Assembly (NCBI GenBank): GCA_049515555.1
Contig: JBEKTY010000048.1
Coordinates: 1-45,964 of the forward strand
Reading direction: 5' to 3'
Origin: JBEKTY01 sp049515555
GTDB taxonomy: Bacteria > Planctomycetota > Planctomycetia > Pirellulales > Thermoguttaceae
DNA: 45,964 nt
The stretch's first letter is position 1. Each line of letters starts with the position of its first letter. The notes under the pieces were generated by a model that was given only the letters and a program-made list of their open reading frames with translations, made no database searches and was not told where the DNA came from. This document shows positions 42,769-45,964 of this stretch, piece after piece. The position numbers and the translations under genes are program-made.

Positions 42769-43900
42769 TCCCCGCGGCCGGCACGAACGTGATGGGATAC
42801 AGGCCCTTGGCGGCCTTCTCCGCCGCCCGCACCTTCAGGCGGACGATGCGATCCTGCCCCTCATCGAGCGGCACGATCTCGATCCGGGACGGAGTCACGA
42901 TCACGCCATCCCGTGTCGACACCTGCAACGCGCCCCGCACCTTGCCCGGCCCCACCGCGCGGAGGTGCATCTCCACCGCGCGCTCATCCCCGGTCTTCAC
43001 GGCCGACAGGTGTACTTCCGCGGGCAGAAAATAGGAGTGCAGCGAAGCCGTCTGCTCGGCCGGATCCTCCTTAGCAGTGATGGGCGCAGCCGCGGGAAGT
43101 TGCCCCGCGAATTCGCCCAGTTGCGCGAAGGCTCCCTGCCGGCGCCATGATTGCCGCTGACCGTTGAGGGTGAGGGTGGTGGCCGCGCCAACGGGCGTCG
43201 CACCCACCCGGACCGCCGTAAGCTTGCCCCGGGCGACAACCGCGCCCTTGGCCATGCGCAGGTAAAAGCCCCCGCATTGTCGACCGTACTTGCCCGGATC
43301 GTTTAGCGCCCAGTCGATGAGTTCCCGATCCCCCAGGCAGTAGGCGACGATCCCGACATTGAAGTGCATCACGAACATCAGGTTGGGCGTCGTCCCGAGG
43401 AGCTTGTAATCCTCGATGACGACCTTGCAGGCGTCGCGCAGCCAGTGTTCCACCAACTGGCGTTCCTCACTGGAGAAGGTGTCGTAGGTGAGGTCATACG
43501 CCCAGGCATAGGCGTCCCACTGTCCCTGCCAGATGTTGAAGCCGTAGAAGGGGTCGCCGTTCGGATCACGCTTCTCGAACTTGGGCACTTCGCTGCGCGC
43601 CTGGTTGAGCAACTGAGTGCGCACCCGATCCGCGTAGGATCGCTCTGCGGTGAGGACATAGCAAAGGGCTGGCTCGCGGGCATTGTACCCCCATTGATTA
43701 TTGCCGTTGCTGTCGGCCACCTCTTTGACCTTCGCGAAGAGGCGAGCCGCCCATTCGTGCTGCTGGATCTTCGCCTTAACCCGCGCAATCTCTTCCCGAT
43801 TGAGCAGCAGGTTGGGGTGTTGGACTGGCCCAGCCGCCCTGCCGAACGCCGTGAGGAACAGGACAGCGACAAACAAGATGGCAAGCTTTGCCAGTTTCAT
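42749..43900 (-). CDS. Heparinase II/III-like secreted protein with apparent internal deletion
   Basis: 383 residues from ATG 43900 (GAGG 5 nt upstream); signal peptide LAKLAILFVAVLFLTAFG. The N-terminal part looks like a heparinase II/III or alginate lyase toroid: HPNLLLNREEIARVKAKI, QWDAYAWAYDLTYDTFSSEE, MFVMHFNVGIVAYCLGDREL, NDPGKYGRQCGGFY. Directly after GGFY the sequence is beta-rich (GKLTAVRVGATPV, LTLNGQRQSWRRQGAF), as found near the C-termini of such proteins. About 300-400 residues with the catalytic centre appear to be missing in frame. It may be inactive. The fusion reading is an inference from the family layout. Confidence 0.65.
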   Translation of the reverse strand: MKLAKLAILFVAVLFLTAFGRAAGPVQHPNLLLNREEIARVKAKIQQHEWAARLFAKVKEVADSNGNNQWGYNAREPALCYVLTAERSYADRVRTQLLNQARSEVPKFEKRDPNGDPFYGFNIWQGQWDAYAWAYDLTYDTFSSEERQLVEHWLRDACKVVIEDYKLLGTTPNLMFVMHFNVGIVAYCLGDRELIDWALNDPGKYGRQCGGFYLRMAKGAVVARGKLTAVRVGATPVGAATTLTLNGQRQSWRRQGAFAQLGEFAGQLPAAAPITAKEDPAEQTASLHSYFLPAEVHLSAVKTGDERAVEMHLRAVGPGKVRGALQVSTRDGVIVTPSRIEIVPLDEGQDRIVRLKVRAAEKAAKGLYPITFVPAAGMIGANP

Positions 43901-44123
43901 GTGAACCTCGTTGCGACTGACAAGGTCCGTTTCCTTTGTCATGGCCACCGGGATCCCACGGCGGTGACCTGACAAGACTGAGTTTTGTTGCCGGATCAGG
44001 CCATGCCAATCGCCCCCCGGGAATTTCTAGCCTACCACTGGGAACGAAGTCCTACAATGGTAGTGGGACTGGGTGCAATCTATGAGCATCGACGACATTA
44101 TACGCATCGAACCTCGTACGCCC

Positions 44124-44152
44124 TTGACTCTCAACGAACACGGGATTATGGA
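44124..44152 (+). promoter_or_regulatory. Candidate promoter before the GH5 gene
   Basis: TTGACT (44124-44129) and TATGGA (44147-44152) with a 17-bp spacer, 95 bp upstream of the start at 44247. The -35 box is good, the -10 box weak. I see no other feature in 43976-44246, the divergent spacer to the heparinase-like gene. Confidence 0.3.
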
Positions 44153-44246
44153 TAGGGGCTACGCCCATTACCTGGGAACCAATGACCGTTTCTGTCCCGG
44201 CTTATCCTGTTCAGCCGCAGCGTCAAGAACCCAAAGGACATACCCC

Positions 44247-45398
44247 ATGACCACCCCGTCCCCGATCGCCCGACGCGACTTCCTGCGATTGACCGGTATT
44301 GCTGCCGGCAGCCTGGCGGTTGCACCCGCCTTTGCCGCCGCCGAAGGCACGAGCGAAGTGCCCCGCAGCCGAACGGATCGCCTGGCCACGGGTGCCAATG
44401 TTTGCCAGTGGTTCCGTTTTCCCCGGAGCGACTCGGCAGAACACTTCACCAGCTACATTTCCGCTGCCGAGGCGGACTACATGGCTCACATCGGGCTCAA
44501 ACACGTCCGCCTTTGCGTTGCACCCCGCGTGATCATGAACCCGACCTCGGGCGAGATCATCGAGGAACGTGGCAAGCAACTGGAAGCCGCCGTCGAGCGG
44601 TTCCACCGCGCCGGGCTGCTGGTCGTGGTTGACATCCACAATGAAAACCGCCGTGACGAACTCGATCCGAAGTGGCAGGAGGCATTCGTCCGCTTCTGGG
44701 GCTTGCTGGCCGGACGGCTCTCCCGCTTCGACCCCGAGGTTACCGTCTTGGAAACGGTCAACGAACCGGTCTTCGACCGCCGCGCGGAGGAGTGGAACAC
44801 GCTCAACGCCCGTTTGGCTGCCGCCATCCGGGCCAGCGCACCCCGGCACACGATCATCACGTCCGGCCCGAACTGGGGCGGAATCGACGGACTGAAGAAA
44901 CTCAAGCTCCTGCCGGACAGGAACGTCATCTATTCCTTCCACTGCTACGATCCGTTCACCTTCACGCACCAGGGCGCGACCTGGACTACCCCTGCCGTCA
45001 GGCCGTTGCACGGAGTTCCCTACCCATCGAGCCCAGAGGCGGTGAAACCTCTCCTGGCGGCATTGGAATCCAAGCCGGACTCGAAACGAATGGTCGAGTG
45101 GTACGGCAAGGAGCGTTGGAACAAGGAGAAGCTCGCCGCCCGGTTCCGCCAGGGGATTGAGTGGGGCACGAAGAACCATGTGCCGCTCTACTGCGGCGAG
45201 TTCGGCGTGTTCCCTGTGCGCAGCAAGCCGGAAGACCGTTCCCGATGGTTCCGCGATTTCGGCGAGGTGCTCGCCGAGAACCGGATCGGCTGGGCGGTGT
45301 GGGGTTGGGACGAGGGCTTCGGACTCAATCGCAAGATGGTCCACGGCAAGCCCGTGGTCGATGCCGTGGTCGCAGAGGCGCTGGGGCTGAATCCGTGA
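44247..45398 (+). CDS. Tat-exported glycoside hydrolase family 5 (cellulase-like)
   Basis: 383 residues from ATG 44247, AAAGGA 8 nt upstream. Tat signal ARRDFLRLTGIAAGSLAVAP at 8-27. GH5 TIM barrel: GANVCQWFRFP, HIGLKHVRLCVAP, LLVVVDIHNENRR, VLETVNEPVFDRR with acid/base E173, IYSFHCYDPFTFTHQG, nucleophile E318 in PLYCGEFGVFP, and IGWAVWGWDEGFGL at the end of the barrel. It should hydrolyse beta-linked glucans or mannans. It is transcribed away from the - strand modules, so it is a separate unit, but a carbohydrate role would fit the GH9 and heparinase-like remnants nearby. Confidence 0.93.
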   Translation: MTTPSPIARRDFLRLTGIAAGSLAVAPAFAAAEGTSEVPRSRTDRLATGANVCQWFRFPRSDSAEHFTSYISAAEADYMAHIGLKHVRLCVAPRVIMNPTSGEIIEERGKQLEAAVERFHRAGLLVVVDIHNENRRDELDPKWQEAFVRFWGLLAGRLSRFDPEVTVLETVNEPVFDRRAEEWNTLNARLAAAIRASAPRHTIITSGPNWGGIDGLKKLKLLPDRNVIYSFHCYDPFTFTHQGATWTTPAVRPLHGVPYPSSPEAVKPLLAALESKPDSKRMVEWYGKERWNKEKLAARFRQGIEWGTKNHVPLYCGEFGVFPVRSKPEDRSRWFRDFGEVLAENRIGWAVWGWDEGFGLNRKMVHGKPVVDAVVAEALGLNP

Positions 45399-45590
45399 CA
45401 GCAGGCGAAGAAGGTCAGCCGCCCCAAGTCGGTGTCACTTTGCCTTGTCTAGGGCCCGCGGTGGTTGACCATCGGGGGGGCAATCGCTACATTGACTTGC
45501 AACACGACAAATTCCGATTGTCCCCGACAATACTGTTCCAATATGCGACTGCCACACGGCGGTCGCTGCTTTACTATCGGAGTCCTCCAC

Positions 45591-45964
45591 ATGTGTGCTC
45601 GTGAACTGCGAGTGAACGAGGGACCGCGTTACTCCAAACAGTCGGCCCAACTGGTCTTGGAAGAGCACGGGCATTGCGAAGTTCCTGCCGGCTGCGGGGG
45701 CGTCGTGCTTCGATGGCGGAATCCGCATTACGGGATGCCTGTCGTGTTCTGGTTGTTCGCCAAAGGCGACCAGCAGGTGTTCTTGGACGGTTCACCACTG
45801 ACTTCAGGCCGACCGAATATCGCCTATGGCGAGCACGTTCTGGCTCTCCGCCTTACGAATCTCCCCGCCGCACAAGAAACGCCACGGACGGGAGGCTCGC
45901 TTTTCCGTCGCTTATGGTCGGGCCCCGCAGACACCCGGCACGAACAGGGGCTGTTGATGTTCGC
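45591..45964 (+). CDS. Unrecognised gene, 3' end beyond the window
   Basis: An ATG at 45591 opens 124 codons to the window edge without a stop. Visible sequence: SKQSAQLVLEEHGHCEVPAG, GGVVLRWRNPHYGMPVVFWL, FAKGDQQVFLDGSPLTSG and GEHVLALRLTNLP. The alternating pattern suggests a beta-sandwich. There is no signal peptide or membrane segment. No family is recognised. The 192-bp spacer before it contains no clear ribosome binding site or promoter, so the start is uncertain. Confidence 0.5.
   Translation, partial: MCARELRVNEGPRYSKQSAQLVLEEHGHCEVPAGCGGVVLRWRNPHYGMPVVFWLFAKGDQQVFLDGSPLTSGRPNIAYGEHVLALRLTNLPAAQETPRTGGSLFRRLWSGPADTRHEQGLLMF

Overview
This window is bacterial chromosomal DNA from a member of the Planctomycetota, probably a Pirellulales-like lineage. 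The assignment rests on gene content: DUF1501 and DUF1549/DUF1553 proteins, large secreted PPC-domain proteins, a bifunctional AroD-AroE enzyme, an alternative complex III plus caa3 oxidase supercluster, many Tat signals, high GC, and many short palindromic repeats scattered through genes and spacers. It was read by eye with no database searches.

Layout. 1-118: the 3' end (domains V and VI) of a group II intron. 415-1329: a Tat-exported sugar isomerase-like TIM barrel. 1419-4003: a divergent heme A pathway pair, COX15-like heme A synthase (-) and COX10-like heme O synthase (+). 4070-5644: an unrecognised coiled-coil/zinc-ribbon membrane protein and a lone DUF433 antitoxin-like gene. 5748-20479, all on the - strand and read from high to low coordinates: ActA, ActB, an ActC-ActD fusion, ActE, ActF, a small membrane protein, SCO1, CtaC, CtaD, CtaE, CtaF and a second subunit III. 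Together these form a quinol:cytochrome c oxidoreductase coupled to an A2-type caa3 oxidase. Several neighbours overlap by 4 bp. The flanking COX10/COX15 genes would supply its heme A. 20522-24731: MscL, AroDE and endonuclease-type MutL, which look like core genes.

At about 25.2 kb the character changes. A tyrosine recombinase fragment stops where a truncated glycoside hydrolase family 9 fragment begins. From there to 43.9 kb, all on the - strand, lie two related modules. Module 1 (about 37.1-43.9 kb): an internally deleted heparinase-like protein, DUF1549/1553, DUF1501 and PPC protein. Module 2 (about 26.3-36.7 kb): DUF1549/1553, DUF1501, WD40, PPC protein, RidA-like protein and a Gfo/Idh/MocA oxidoreductase. 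A conserved leader of about 70 bp occurs three times at module boundaries, and twice it is followed by a degenerate N-terminal piece of an ECF sigma factor. A Tat-exported GH5 glycosidase and a partial unknown gene end the window.

The most unusual signal is the set of nested palindromes (each arm is itself a palindrome) and other repeats that sit in spacers and also inside respiratory reading frames (COX15 twice, CtaC, CtaE, ActB, the ActC-ActD linker) without breaking the frame. This resembles protein-coding palindromic elements described in Rickettsia, but with different sequences and in electron transport genes.
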